Source: Smithellaceae bacterium
Lineage (GTDB): Bacteria; Desulfobacterota; Syntrophia; Syntrophales; Smithellaceae
Reading direction: 5' to 3'
Length of the DNA: 38,072 nucleotides
NCBI GenBank assembly: GCA_028693285.1
Contig: JAQUVQ010000024.1
Span: 1-38,072, forward strand
Shown here: one piece after another, positions 22,068 to 31,939 of the stretch
How positions within the stretch are numbered: the first letter of the stretch is position 1
Layout: each line of letters starts with the position of its first letter
Notes under the pieces: generated by a model
Told to the model about the DNA's origin: nothing
The model's database searches: none
The model's input: only the letters and a program-made list of their open reading frames with translations
Made by a program: the position numbers and the translations under genes

Positions 22068-23417
22068 TTACCCCAGTTCGCTTTTCACGACGTCGGCGAT
22101 CTGCCGGCAGTATTTTTCCGTCACCGCGTCGGACGGTCCCTCCACCATGACGCGGCACATATTCTGCGTTCCCGAATAGCGGACCAGCACCCGTCCTTCG
22201 CCGGCCAGCTCACTCTCCGCCTGTCGAATGGCTTCGACGAGCTTCGGCACTTTCTCGATGTCCGGTTTGCGCCGTACGTCCACGTTGATCAGCTTCTGCG
22301 GAAAGATATCCATCATCCGCGCCAGTTCGGAAAGAGGCTTTCCCTCCTTGATCATTGCCGCCACGAGCTGCAAAGCGGCAATGATGCCGTCTCCCGTCGT
22401 GTGATGGTCCAGGAAAATCATGTGCCCCGCTTCTTCCCCCCCGATGATGCCGTCGAGCCGTTTCATGTCCTCCAGGACATAGCGGTCGCCGACTTTGGAG
22501 GCATGGTGGCGGAAGCCGTATTTTTTGCAGGCCACGGTCAGACCGAGGTTGCTCATGACGGTGGTGACCAGCAGGTTGTTTTTCAGTTTGCCTTCGCGCT
22601 TCAGGATATTGGCGCAGATGACCATGATCTGGTCGCCCGTGATTTCCCGGCCCTTTTCATCCACGGCAATCAGGCGGTCTCCGTCTCCGTCAAAGGCCAG
22701 GCCGATGGCCGCTTTGCACTCCACCACTTTTCTCCGGAGAATTTCCGTGTGCTGAGAGCCGCAGCCGTCATTGATGTTGGTTCCGTTGGGCGTTTTGTGA
22801 ATGACTTCGATGCTGGCGCCCAGTTCATGGAACGTGTCGGGGGCGACCTTGTACGTGGCGCCGTTGGCGGTGTCCAGAACGATTTTCATGCCTTCCATGG
22901 AAAGATTGCGGGGAAAGGTGTTTTTGGCAAAGACGATGTAGCGTCCGTTCACGCCGTCCAGGCGGTATGCCTTTCCGATGTCCTGACCCCTGGACACCAG
23001 GTCGGAAAGTTTGTTGTTGAGGATCAGGTCTTCGATGAATTCCTCCTGCTCGTCGGAAAGCTTGTAGCCGTCGCCGCCGAAAATCTTCAGGCCGTTGTCC
23101 TGAAAGGGATTGTGGGACGCGGAAATCACGACACCCGCGTCGGCGCGCATGCTCTGGGTGACGAAGGCGATCGCCGGCGTGGGCATCACGCCGACCAGGT
23201 AGGAATAGCCCCCCATGGACGTGATGCCGGCTTCCAGCGAGCTCTCCAGCATGTAGCCGGAAAGCCGGGTGTCTTTCCCGATAATGATGACGGCCCGGTG
23301 TCCGTTCTTTTTAAACAAATGCGCCATGGCCCGCCCGACGCCAAAGGCGATTTCAGGGGTCATGGGATATTGATTCGCTTCTCCTCGAATTCCGTCAGTG
23401 CCGAATAACTTGCCCAT
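22068..23417 (-). CDS. glmM: Phosphoglucosamine mutase
   Basis: 449 residues, normal length. N terminus MGKLFGTDGIRGEAN, active-site phosphoserine loop GVVISASHNPFQDNGLK (about residues 95-111), metal loop AFDGDGDRLIAVDE (about 240-253), and sugar/phosphate loops GGEEAGHMIF and RYSGTQNMCRVMVEG. GlmM turns glucosamine 6-phosphate into glucosamine 1-phosphate for UDP-GlcNAc. GGAGACC lies about seven bases before the ATG. It stands between the GlmU-like gene (61 bp upstream) and nagB (20 bp downstream). Confidence 0.96.
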   Translation of the reverse strand: MGKLFGTDGIRGEANQYPMTPEIAFGVGRAMAHLFKKNGHRAVIIIGKDTRLSGYMLESSLEAGITSMGGYSYLVGVMPTPAIAFVTQSMRADAGVVISASHNPFQDNGLKIFGGDGYKLSDEQEEFIEDLILNNKLSDLVSRGQDIGKAYRLDGVNGRYIVFAKNTFPRNLSMEGMKIVLDTANGATYKVAPDTFHELGASIEVIHKTPNGTNINDGCGSQHTEILRRKVVECKAAIGLAFDGDGDRLIAVDEKGREITGDQIMVICANILKREGKLKNNLLVTTVMSNLGLTVACKKYGFRHHASKVGDRYVLEDMKRLDGIIGGEEAGHMIFLDHHTTGDGIIAALQLVAAMIKEGKPLSELARMMDIFPQKLINVDVRRKPDIEKVPKLVEAIRQAESELAGEGRVLVRYSGTQNMCRVMVEGPSDAVTEKYCRQIADVVKSELG

Positions 23418-23478
23418 AAATGGTCTCCTTGATGTTCATTGTTTCAGCTATTTAGCAAAAACCGGGTCTGTGCCCGTT

Positions 23479-24720
23479 TCAGTTCCTGAATAATCCCATC
23501 GACGGCATGGCCCGCGCAGCCTGATTGCAGAGCGCCCCGACGATGCCGTTTAACCATGCCGTCCCTTTTGCAGAAACCGCCCCGGGCAGTTTCCGGACTG
23601 CTCCGACGTAGTCGGTTCTGTCATTTCCCGCGCTTTTTTCGAAGTCTTGCAGAAAGGCTTCGAGAAGCGGATCCGTTTTCGTGAAGCCGTCCGGTATTTT
23701 TCCGGTGAAGAGGTCTTCGCAGAAACCGGTTTGTTCAAGAAACTCTTTTCTGGCTTCCTCTTCCGGCCCGGGATTGGCGGCGGCTTTTTGGGCCATCGCC
23801 TTTAGCCTCTTCAGCCGCTCTTTTTTGGCCGAGGCCAGCGTCTCCAGAACGCCCGCGTAAATCAGCGGGCCGAACGGCCGGGCATCCAAAAACGGCCTGC
23901 GGACGTGCGCGTACCAGGATTCCAGAGCGGACAGGTTGGCCAGATACAGGATATTGTTTTCCACGATTCTCCGCAGGTTCGGGTAAGCGGCGCGACGATA
24001 GTTTTTCGCGCCGTCCGCGGGCGTTGTCTCAAAAATCAACAGGCCGTCATCGGGATAATCATGGCGCAGGACCGAGCCCGCGGCCGCGACGTTGCCGAAT
24101 CCCATGCGCACCGGACCGATGATGCCGCCCTGGCCGCCCAGAAAAATGGGGGGCTGGTTGAGCATTACGCCCCGGGGAACATCCCCCAGGAGGGAAGGGG
24201 TTGTTTTGTCCGCGTCCGGCGTGAAATTGAAGTGAATGTAGGAACTGCCCACTTCGGAGTGGTTGCTGCGGCTGGTCCCGCCGGCCATCAGGCAGTCGCA
24301 GAAGTTGATCAGGCTGCCCAGCGTGACAAAGGGAAAGAGAATGGTCTGTTTCAGGCCGACCGAGTGGGCGCCGCCCGCTTCTTCCTCCAGGAGGCATCCT
24401 TCCCGGACGTGCGCGCCCATTCCGAGGTTTGCCTTCTCCAGAAAAACCGATTTGCTGAAGAAGCCTCCCTTCAGCTCGACGCGCTCTCCGATCTGACAGT
24501 CCTCGATGGTCGCCGGCGCTTCATACCCCAGCTTGCAGCCGGACGAGATGACGGTTTTCCCGCCGTAAATCCGGCATCCGGGATAGATCGCTGTGCCCTT
24601 TCCCGAAATCTGATCGATCTTGACGTCGTCGCCGATGTCCAGCGTCGCCGGATTGGGGATGTTTACCCCTTTGTCCAGCAGCTGCTGTATTTTTTCATGG
24701 GATCTCGGCTTAAAATCCAT
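23479..24720 (-). CDS. GlmU-like left-handed beta-helix protein without a nucleotidyltransferase domain
   Basis: About 413 residues. The first 240 or so show hexapeptide-like turns (ATLDIGDDVKIDQISGKGTAIYP, GCRIYGGKTVISSGCKLG, ATIEDCQIGERVELKGGFFSKS) as in the beta-helix half of GlmU; the rest is helical and charged. In related bacteria such proteins are annotated as UDP-N-acetylglucosamine pyrophosphorylase-related or protein GlmU, but the LxxGxGTRM-type uridylyltransferase motif is absent. It precedes glmM, so a role in hexosamine 1-phosphate acetylation or scaffolding is plausible. Start MDFKPRS has GGGGG five bases upstream; an ATG at 24732 lies at the edge of repeat DNA. Confidence 0.7.
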   Translation of the reverse strand: MDFKPRSHEKIQQLLDKGVNIPNPATLDIGDDVKIDQISGKGTAIYPGCRIYGGKTVISSGCKLGYEAPATIEDCQIGERVELKGGFFSKSVFLEKANLGMGAHVREGCLLEEEAGGAHSVGLKQTILFPFVTLGSLINFCDCLMAGGTSRSNHSEVGSSYIHFNFTPDADKTTPSLLGDVPRGVMLNQPPIFLGGQGGIIGPVRMGFGNVAAAGSVLRHDYPDDGLLIFETTPADGAKNYRRAAYPNLRRIVENNILYLANLSALESWYAHVRRPFLDARPFGPLIYAGVLETLASAKKERLKRLKAMAQKAAANPGPEEEARKEFLEQTGFCEDLFTGKIPDGFTKTDPLLEAFLQDFEKSAGNDRTDYVGAVRKLPGAVSAKGTAWLNGIVGALCNQAARAMPSMGLFRN

Positions 24721-24734
24721 ACAGGCCCCCATTG

Positions 24735-24790
24735 GAGTGATGAGTGGAAAGTGAAAAGTGAAAAGTGAAGCCGATCACTCATCGCCAATC
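24735..24790. repeat. Heptanucleotide array, 8 units with subtype switch
   Basis: GAGTGAT, GAGTGGA, AAGTGAA three times, GCCGATC, ACTCATC, GCCAATC in exact register. The strand preference flips from purine to pyrimidine at 24770, as at 8210. Lies between gdhA and the GlmU-like gene. Confidence 0.75.
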
Positions 24791-24850
24791 ATCTTGTCTT
24801 TTTTACTATTTACCATCCACTTTTTTTACTATGAGCTGTGAGCTTTTTCC

Positions 24851-24885
24851 CCTATCGCCCATAGCCCATAGCCTATCGCCTTTTT
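24851..24885. repeat. Heptanucleotide array, 5 units
   Basis: CCTATCG, CCCATAG, CCCATAG, CCTATCG, CCTTTTT, directly downstream of the gdhA stop. The T-rich last unit is on the non-template side for gdhA, so this is not a standard terminator for it. Confidence 0.75.
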
Positions 24886-24886
24886 A

Positions 24887-26281
<1,395 letters not shown>

Positions 26282-27283
26282 TTAAATTGTCTCAATATCG
26301 CGCATTTTCTCAAATTCCATGACGGTGGACATGGCTTTGTTGTCCACCGTCAGTCCTTCCTCGCAAACCGCCGCCACCGGATTCAGGCCGCCGATCAGAA
26401 TCATCCCGATTTTATTCATATCCACATGGGTCTGACAAACCGGGTGTCCAATGTGGCCGATGGAAAGAACGCCGTGCAGGCCGGCCCCGGCGAAATCCTC
26501 CATCACCCGCTCCACCAGAGGGAGGCTGAGCGCGGGGATTTCCCGGAAGTTGGCCAGAATTTTTCCTTCGCCGGTCCTGGCGACGCTTCGGACGGACGTC
26601 ATTTTGCCGCGGATGAAGATTTCCGAAGGGTCCAGCGAGGAGCCGGCGTAGTGAATCAGCTCCACGAAACGAAGGATTTTCCCGCCGCGCATCTGGAGAA
26701 TGCCGCCGAATTTGGAGTCGATCGGAATGCCGTGCTTCAACAGAACGCCGTTGATGACGATGCTGCAGACGGTGGCGAAGCCGACGCTGCCTTCCGGCAC
26801 CGCGATGTCCCCCAGGCTTTTTCCGGCCTGCGCCACGGCCACGCGCGAGCTGACGGCCAGTTTTTGCTGAAACACGGGCTTCATGATGGAGAGGGCCCGG
26901 GAAAAATGCTCTTTCGGAAAGAAGGAGACGTTGACCGGCACCAGGCCGCGCTTCTTTTTGACGTCAAAGGTGGTTCGAAACGAGAGAAGGTCGATGCGCG
27001 AAATGGAAAGGCCGATCTTATCCTGCACGCGGGCGTCGGAAATTTCGGCAAATCCCTGTTCGGTGATTACGCGGCCGTCGCGGCGGCCCACGAGTTTGGT
27101 GAGCCCCCGTTCATCCATGATCTTCAGGTGGTAGCGGACCGTTCTCTCGCTGAGCTGCACGTGATAATCCGACATTCGGCGGGCAATGACGCGCGCGCCC
27201 ATCGGATCTGGGCTTTCGTGGAGGATCTTCAGAATCAGAAGAACCTTCCGTTCAATGTCTTCTGGTTTAAAAAGCTCTTTCAT
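26282..27283 (-). CDS. NrpR-like nitrogen regulator (HTH + DUF128)
   Basis: 333 residues. N-terminal winged-helix domain (about 1-75): IERKVLLILKILHESPDPMGARVIARRM...LSERTVRYHLKIMDERGL. The rest (about 80-333) is one NrpR/DUF128 domain with GLVPVNVSFFPKEHF, GSVGFATVCSIVINGVLLKHGIPIDSKFGG and GMILIGGLNPVAAVCEEG. NrpR of methanogens represses nitrogen-assimilation genes and is released by 2-oxoglutarate; it often carries two such domains, while this protein has one. Its place directly before gdhA fits control of ammonia assimilation. GGAAG lies four bases before the ATG; a frame extending to 27391 has no start support. Confidence 0.85.
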   Translation of the reverse strand: MKELFKPEDIERKVLLILKILHESPDPMGARVIARRMSDYHVQLSERTVRYHLKIMDERGLTKLVGRRDGRVITEQGFAEISDARVQDKIGLSISRIDLLSFRTTFDVKKKRGLVPVNVSFFPKEHFSRALSIMKPVFQQKLAVSSRVAVAQAGKSLGDIAVPEGSVGFATVCSIVINGVLLKHGIPIDSKFGGILQMRGGKILRFVELIHYAGSSLDPSEIFIRGKMTSVRSVARTGEGKILANFREIPALSLPLVERVMEDFAGAGLHGVLSIGHIGHPVCQTHVDMNKIGMILIGGLNPVAAVCEEGLTVDNKAMSTVMEFEKMRDIETI

Positions 27284-27302
27284 TCGACTTCCAATCGGCA
27301 AT

Positions 27303-27349
27303 CGGCAATCGTTTGCCGTATCCCTACTTGCAAACCGTTTGTTTGTCAA
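27303..27349 (-). promoter_or_regulatory. Promoter and palindromic operator candidates of the nrpR-gdhA operon
   Basis: On minus, TTGACA (27344-27349), 17 bp, TAGGGA (27321-27326). The spacer holds CAAAC-G-GTTTG (27331-27341), and just downstream of the -10 lies CGGCAA-TCGT-TTGCCG (27303-27318). Two related palindromes covering the promoter suggest an autorepressed operon. They do not match the GGAA-N6-TTCC operator of methanogen NrpR. A short heptamer run CAATCGG, CAATCGG, CAATCG overlaps the downstream end (27292-27311). Confidence 0.45.
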
Positions 27350-27409
27350 ATAAAATTTTCGGCCGCTTCGAAAGAGCGCTCCGGAAGGCAAAAAGAGCGG
27401 GGAAGGGCC

Positions 27410-30400
27410 TCACGTGAAGGCCGTGTTTTTCACGGGGGAAGGGTTGCAGCGGGCCTGAATCCGCCTGGCGATTTCCTCGACGGATTCCCCAAACAGGCAT
27501 TCCAGCGGCAGCGCCTCCATGTACCGGTCGTTCCACGCCAGGTTGTATTCGTTGATTAAATTGCGGATGTCGTCATACCGGTGTCCCAGGACCTCGATTT
27601 TTTCCGGCCCGCTCAAGCGCTCATTGAAGGCGATATGGATCAGCAGCAGGTTTCCGATCCGGCCGTCCGTTTCCTGCAGGGGGATGACCATGATGGAAGC
27701 GGAATCGATTTTTCCCCGGCCCAGATAAGCATGGCCTGTGCTGACGATGGTTTTCTTGACCCCCATCAGAGTTGTGGGCTGCTCCGCGCGGGAGGACATG
27801 CGCAGGGCTGCGCCGCCTTTGGCGCATACCGCAATGGTCGAAGCCGGTCCGGGATTTCCCTTTTCGTCGAGGCCGCGCACACGGTAGAGCGTGTAGCCTT
27901 CCACCGCCCCCACGGACGGCTGGAGGCGGTGAATCGTCCTGATGTTGCGCCAGGTCAGATTTTTTACGGAGAAGTTCAGCGCTCCGAGCAGGTCGAAAAC
28001 AACGCCCTGGGGCTCTTTTTCCTTTCGGCTGGTTCCCACCGTCACGGTTTTGGCCTGATGGCGGATGGCGTCGATCGGACGGGTCAGTTCATCAATGGCG
28101 GCTCCCAGGGTTTCATCCAGCAGGTCGAACGGCTGGACCAGGTCTTCGTGTCCGGGGAAATCCTGGCGGATGTCCTGAAGCGGCAGTTTCCCGGATGCGT
28201 ACTTCAGCAGCAGCGTGAGATCGGCGATGGTTTTGCCGCCCAGCGCGCTCAACGCGCCGCCCTGAAGCCGGGATTGAAACCGGCTGCAGAAATCGTTGAT
28301 GATCCGGCGGAAGGAAGGATCGGCCATCAGATCAAAAACGTCCAAAACGGATAACTTCGTTTTTTTCTTTTGCAGCCGGCCGAGCGCCAGGCGGCCGCGG
28401 AACGCCCTGAAGAGCTGCGCTTCCCCGTCGATGGCGCAGGCCGCGTAATAGCCCCACAGGTGGCCCGCCATGGTATTGAGAATCACGGAAAGGGGGGCGG
28501 GTGTCTTTGGAACGGCAATGACCGCGTCGGCCGCGGGATGAAAGCGCAAATCCCCTTCATCGGCGAAAACGACGGTCGCCGCTTTGTGCGCCCGAAAGAT
28601 GGCGATGTCCTTCGCGATGTCGTCCAGTACGACATCGGGATTGCCGGCGGCGCAGACCAGAATCAGCGGCTCGGCGGACAGGTCGATGTGCTTTTTATTT
28701 TCCACGATGTCCGAAGAAATGGTTTTGTAGCACATTTCGGAAAGCTTGATGCGGATTTCGTCGGCCGCCGCCTTGTTGGGGCCGCTGCCCACGACGGCCC
28801 AGTAGCGCTTGCCCGCGCCCTGCGTTACACAGGCGGCGATTTCGTCGCGCCGGTCGAACAAGCGCTGCATGGCTTGCGGAATGTTTTCAAGATGCCGGAT
28901 CCGGCGGACAATGGCTTCGTCGCTCATCGTCCCCAGCAGTTTGGCGAAATACAGGGCCAGCAACTGTCCGGCAACGAGCTGGGCGTAGAAGGCCTTGGTG
29001 GAGGCGACGGACATTTCAATGTCCCGTCCGTCGCTGGTGTAAAAAACGCCGTGCGACGAGGCGGTGATATCCGACTGGCGGCGGTTGACGATGGAGAGAA
29101 TCTGCGCGCCGCGCGCCCTGGCCATGGACACGGCCCGGTTGGTGTCCGTGGTGGTTCCGGACTGCGTGATGGGGATGACCAGCGTATCCGACAGATCGTC
29201 CCGAAGGCCGAAGCCGCTCATTTCGGACGCGACGCGCGACTGGATATTGAGACGGCTCATGCCGAGGCAGTGCGCCAGCGCATCCGCCACCGCCTGTCCC
29301 GCCACCGCCGCCGTGCCGTGGCCGATGACGAAGATGTTCCGCGTCAAGCCGCTCTGCAGGCCGTTTCGAATCGAGGCGGGAACCATATCCTCGCCCAGAT
29401 TGAAAAGAATCCCGGACGGAGCGGAGGCGGCGCCGGTGATCCGGTATTTCCCCCGCAGCGTTCCCTGGACGGAACGGACGGATTCTGAAATTTCTTTGAG
29501 AAAGAAATGGGGGAAACAGCCGCGGTCAATGTCCCGGGTCGTGATTTCGGCGGTTTGCAGATTCCGCTCTTCCAGATGAATCGGGGCTCCGTCGTAGCAG
29601 CAGGCGGCAATGCCCTTTGCGCCCGTGCCTCGGTTTTGATCCAGAATGAACAGTTGTCCGCCCGCCTCCTCGCCGTTCATCCGGATGAAGCGGGGTGCAA
29701 TCTCCACCAGTCCATAGAGCTCCGAGGAAATCATGTACGCGTCTTCTCCGACGCCGACGTAAATCGACTGGCCGTTCCCCTGAAGCGCCAGAAATATTTT
29801 GCCCGGCTCCAGATTGCTTTGCATGGCAATGGCGTGCGAACCTTCGAAATCGTTTACGGCCAGCCTGAAGGCGTCTGTCAGGTTTTGCCCTTTTCTCAGA
29901 TATTTTTCGATTTGCAGGGGAATGATTTTGGTGTCCGTCGAGACGTCCGGCGCGATTTGCTCCCCGTCTTGCTCCAGGTCCCTGCGAAGCGCCGGATAAT
30001 TGTCGATGTCGCCGTTGAGCACCACGCTGATGTGCGCTTCCCGCCCCGGATACGCGGGGAAATCGGACAATTCCGGACGAAGGGTTGCGTTGTTGACCGG
30101 ATGACAATTTTCTTCGGTGATGGAGCCCACGGAGGCCCACCGGGTGTGGGCGATGGCGGATTCGTCCGCCGACGCCCGTGCGGCAAACCATTGAAGAATG
30201 GCGTCGCGGGAGATCCATTGCCGCAGGTCGGCGACGTTGCGGCCCAGTTCGCCGACCACGGAAAAGGTTTTGTAGGTAAAGGCAATATGAATTCCGCCGC
30301 CGGGATTTTGAGCGCCGCCGGAAATAAAAATGGACCGGTTTATGAGATCGCCTTTTTGCGTCCGGCGCCGGTAATCCTCCCCCCATCCGTTTTCTTCGAT

Positions 30401-31153
30401 CCGCCGGTCCAGTTCCTCAAGGACCTTTGCGTCTTTGAGGAAAAAAGCCAACTGGATGCCCGCCGAGTCCCGTCCCCGGACCTCCAGACGATCCAGCGCG
30501 TTTAACAGCAGATTCAGCTTCCGGTATTTTCGAAAGGCGGCCGGTTGAAGCGAAGAATATTTTTCCGCTCCGGAAAGCGAGAGAACTTTTTGCAGGTTGG
30601 CCAGGATGTCGCTCTCCAGCATCCAGCAAATGTCCTTGAGCGAGAGCAGCCGGCGGTTGACGGTTTCAAGGCCGGCGGAGCTCAGCCCTGCCGCCCGGTC
30701 CTCCAGAATTTTCTCTTCCGCGGCCAGAAAGGCTTTCATCCCGCCGGCGACGCGGGTCAAATCCGCCGTCCGGTCTTTCTGAAAAAAAAGACATTCCTGG
30801 ACATCTTCCCGCTTCAGCCGGTTGACGCAATCCGCGAGAGACTGGATCGTTTCCGGGCCGTTCAAATAACCGCCCGGGTCGGTTTTTCCGCCAAAGACCT
30901 GTTCCAGCCCGTTCTTATTTGCTTTTTCCCAAAGCTTCCGAAGGGTTTGATCCGCCGGATCGCCGGGATTCTCCGGCGCCGGTTGAAAGGACAGCAGGCC
31001 TGCGAATCCGCAATTCAATCTGCCGGGGAGGATGGGAGAAAAAATGATTGCAGGTCCGCCAACTGATTCCGGCCGAATGCCGAAAAAAACCCGGCAATGT
31101 GTTACAAAAAAGAGCCATCTTTTTATCAGAAGAGACAATTTTGTATAGAACAT
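27410..31153 (-). CDS. Giant GlmS-like protein: class II glutamine amidotransferase, two SIS domains, unknown C-terminal domain
   Basis: About 1247 residues, twice GlmS (about 610). Cys48 in NCGFAGLLSF matches the nucleophile of MCGIxG; some 150 extra residues precede RLEVRGRDSAG (about 224-232). Then IAHTRWASVG (about 335), VVLNGDIDNYPALRRDL and STDTKII follow GlmS order. SIS1 (about 596-738) has ITQSGTTTDT and SVASTKAFYAQL; SIS2 (about 778-898) keeps Glu806 and His822 with the 16-residue spacing of GlmS E488/H504. The Schiff-base Lys of the GlmS C terminus is not evident, and about 320 unfamiliar residues follow. GAGG precedes the ATG pair at 31153/31156, giving a 47-residue leader before Cys48; a TTG at 31018 would give M-N-C-G. 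Acceptor sugar unknown. Confidence 0.8.
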   Translation of the reverse strand: MFYTKLSLLIKRWLFFVTHCRVFFGIRPESVGGPAIIFSPILPGRLNCGFAGLLSFQPAPENPGDPADQTLRKLWEKANKNGLEQVFGGKTDPGGYLNGPETIQSLADCVNRLKREDVQECLFFQKDRTADLTRVAGGMKAFLAAEEKILEDRAAGLSSAGLETVNRRLLSLKDICWMLESDILANLQKVLSLSGAEKYSSLQPAAFRKYRKLNLLLNALDRLEVRGRDSAGIQLAFFLKDAKVLEELDRRIEENGWGEDYRRRTQKGDLINRSIFISGGAQNPGGGIHIAFTYKTFSVVGELGRNVADLRQWISRDAILQWFAARASADESAIAHTRWASVGSITEENCHPVNNATLRPELSDFPAYPGREAHISVVLNGDIDNYPALRRDLEQDGEQIAPDVSTDTKIIPLQIEKYLRKGQNLTDAFRLAVNDFEGSHAIAMQSNLEPGKIFLALQGNGQSIYVGVGEDAYMISSELYGLVEIAPRFIRMNGEEAGGQLFILDQNRGTGAKGIAACCYDGAPIHLEERNLQTAEITTRDIDRGCFPHFFLKEISESVRSVQGTLRGKYRITGAASAPSGILFNLGEDMVPASIRNGLQSGLTRNIFVIGHGTAAVAGQAVADALAHCLGMSRLNIQSRVASEMSGFGLRDDLSDTLVIPITQSGTTTDTNRAVSMARARGAQILSIVNRRQSDITASSHGVFYTSDGRDIEMSVASTKAFYAQLVAGQLLALYFAKLLGTMSDEAIVRRIRHLENIPQAMQRLFDRRDEIAACVTQGAGKRYWAVVGSGPNKAAADEIRIKLSEMCYKTISSDIVENKKHIDLSAEPLILVCAAGNPDVVLDDIAKDIAIFRAHKAATVVFADEGDLRFHPAADAVIAVPKTPAPLSVILNTMAGHLWGYYAACAIDGEAQLFRAFRGRLALGRLQKKKTKLSVLDVFDLMADPSFRRIINDFCSRFQSRLQGGALSALGGKTIADLTLLLKYASGKLPLQDIRQDFPGHEDLVQPFDLLDETLGAAIDELTRPIDAIRHQAKTVTVGTSRKEKEPQGVVFDLLGALNFSVKNLTWRNIRTIHRLQPSVGAVEGYTLYRVRGLDEKGNPGPASTIAVCAKGGAALRMSSRAEQPTTLMGVKKTIVSTGHAYLGRGKIDSASIMVIPLQETDGRIGNLLLIHIAFNERLSGPEKIEVLGHRYDDIRNLINEYNLAWNDRYMEALPLECLFGESVEEIARRIQARCNPSPVKNTAFT

Positions 31154-31555
31154 CATTTCCTCTTGAACTGCTGCGGGGCGGTTGTAAAACGAAACCGGCC
31201 GCGGCGGTTTTGTCGACAAGAACATCAGTCCCCATGCCGCGGCTGAGTCATTCGCGCCGCCCCTGGGGATTGCGATGATGGATTTGGCGCCGTCCAATTC
31301 TTCCGCTCCCTGCTTTTCAGGGGGCTTTGCCGGATGCATTACGCAAAAACCATTCCTGAATTTCTCAGGCCGATTCCGCCTGGTGCGACGCCGAAGATGA
31401 AAAAGCCGAGGCCTTTCTCTTTTGGATTGGGAAAGCGGATAAGGGATGCGACCCTGAAGATCCTGTGCGGGAGAGTTTCAGGGCGGAGCATTCCCCGGGG
31501 CGGAGAGGCTCCGATGCGGGGTAAATCATTTCAGGGATGGATGGGAAGAGAATCT
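31154..31555. other. Gap upstream of the giant GlmS-like gene
   Basis: About 400 bp with no supported gene. The GlmS-like frame stays open to 31339 but without start support. It contains a perfect palindrome TTGTCGACAA (31210-31219) and a nested hairpin (31493-31521) with outer arms CCCCG/CGGGG and inner GGAG-AGG-CTCC just after the Fis-like stop. No T-run follows the hairpin on minus, so a terminator call is not justified. Confidence 0.45.
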
Positions 31556-31864
31556 CTATTCTTTTTCGCCGTCGAGGCCCAGCTTGGCCATTTTATCGGT
31601 AAAGGTATTGCGGTGGATGCCGAGAAATGCCGCCGCCGAGCTTTTGACGTTGCCGGAGCGCCTTAAAGCGATTTTGAAAAGGCCCGTTTCCACCATCGCC
31701 ATGACCTCCGCGTGAAGTTTGCTTCTGCCGTTGTCGGAGCCCGACAGGACCGTCGCCAGATCATCCAGCTTTTTTTCCAGAATTTCTTCGACGGCCTTGT
31801 TGAGGGCCTCCTGAACGTCTATTCCCGCGGCCGGGTTAATCTGCTTTTTCGCTTTCATGTTCAT
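31556..31864 (-). CDS. Fis-type helix-turn-helix protein
   Basis: 102 residues. The C-terminal 45 residues (MVETGLFKIALRRSGNVKSSAAAFLGIHRNTFTDKMAKLGL) match the Fis-family HTH found at the end of NtrC-type regulators and in stand-alone Fis proteins; the N-terminal half is helical with DVQEALNKAVEEILEKKLDDL. No AAA+ or receiver domain is present, so it may be a small nucleoid or accessory DNA-binding protein. CAGGAG precedes the ATG by five bases. It lies between the PH-domain membrane protein gene and the giant GlmS-like gene on the same strand. Confidence 0.75.
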   Translation of the reverse strand: MNMKAKKQINPAAGIDVQEALNKAVEEILEKKLDDLATVLSGSDNGRSKLHAEVMAMVETGLFKIALRRSGNVKSSAAAFLGIHRNTFTDKMAKLGLDGEKE

Positions 31865-31939
31865 GCAGCTCCTGCGTTTCAAAACATTGTTTCATTCCAA
31901 CCGTTCCCTTCAGAATTCCGGACGATCCGCGTGAAAACA

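Noticed and set aside
21085-23408. Long plus-strand frames opposite nagB and glmM
   Set aside because: Shadow frames; the minus strand carries the catalytic motifs ISASHNP, DGDGDR and FNLDEY.
27405-27430. Terminator around the GlmS-like stop codon
   Set aside because: GGCCT-TCACGTG-AGGCC can pair, but no T-run follows on minus.
31154-31339. Upstream extension of the GlmS-like frame
   Set aside because: No start support; a ribosome-binding site (AAGAGGAA) sits just before the ATG pair at 31153/31156.
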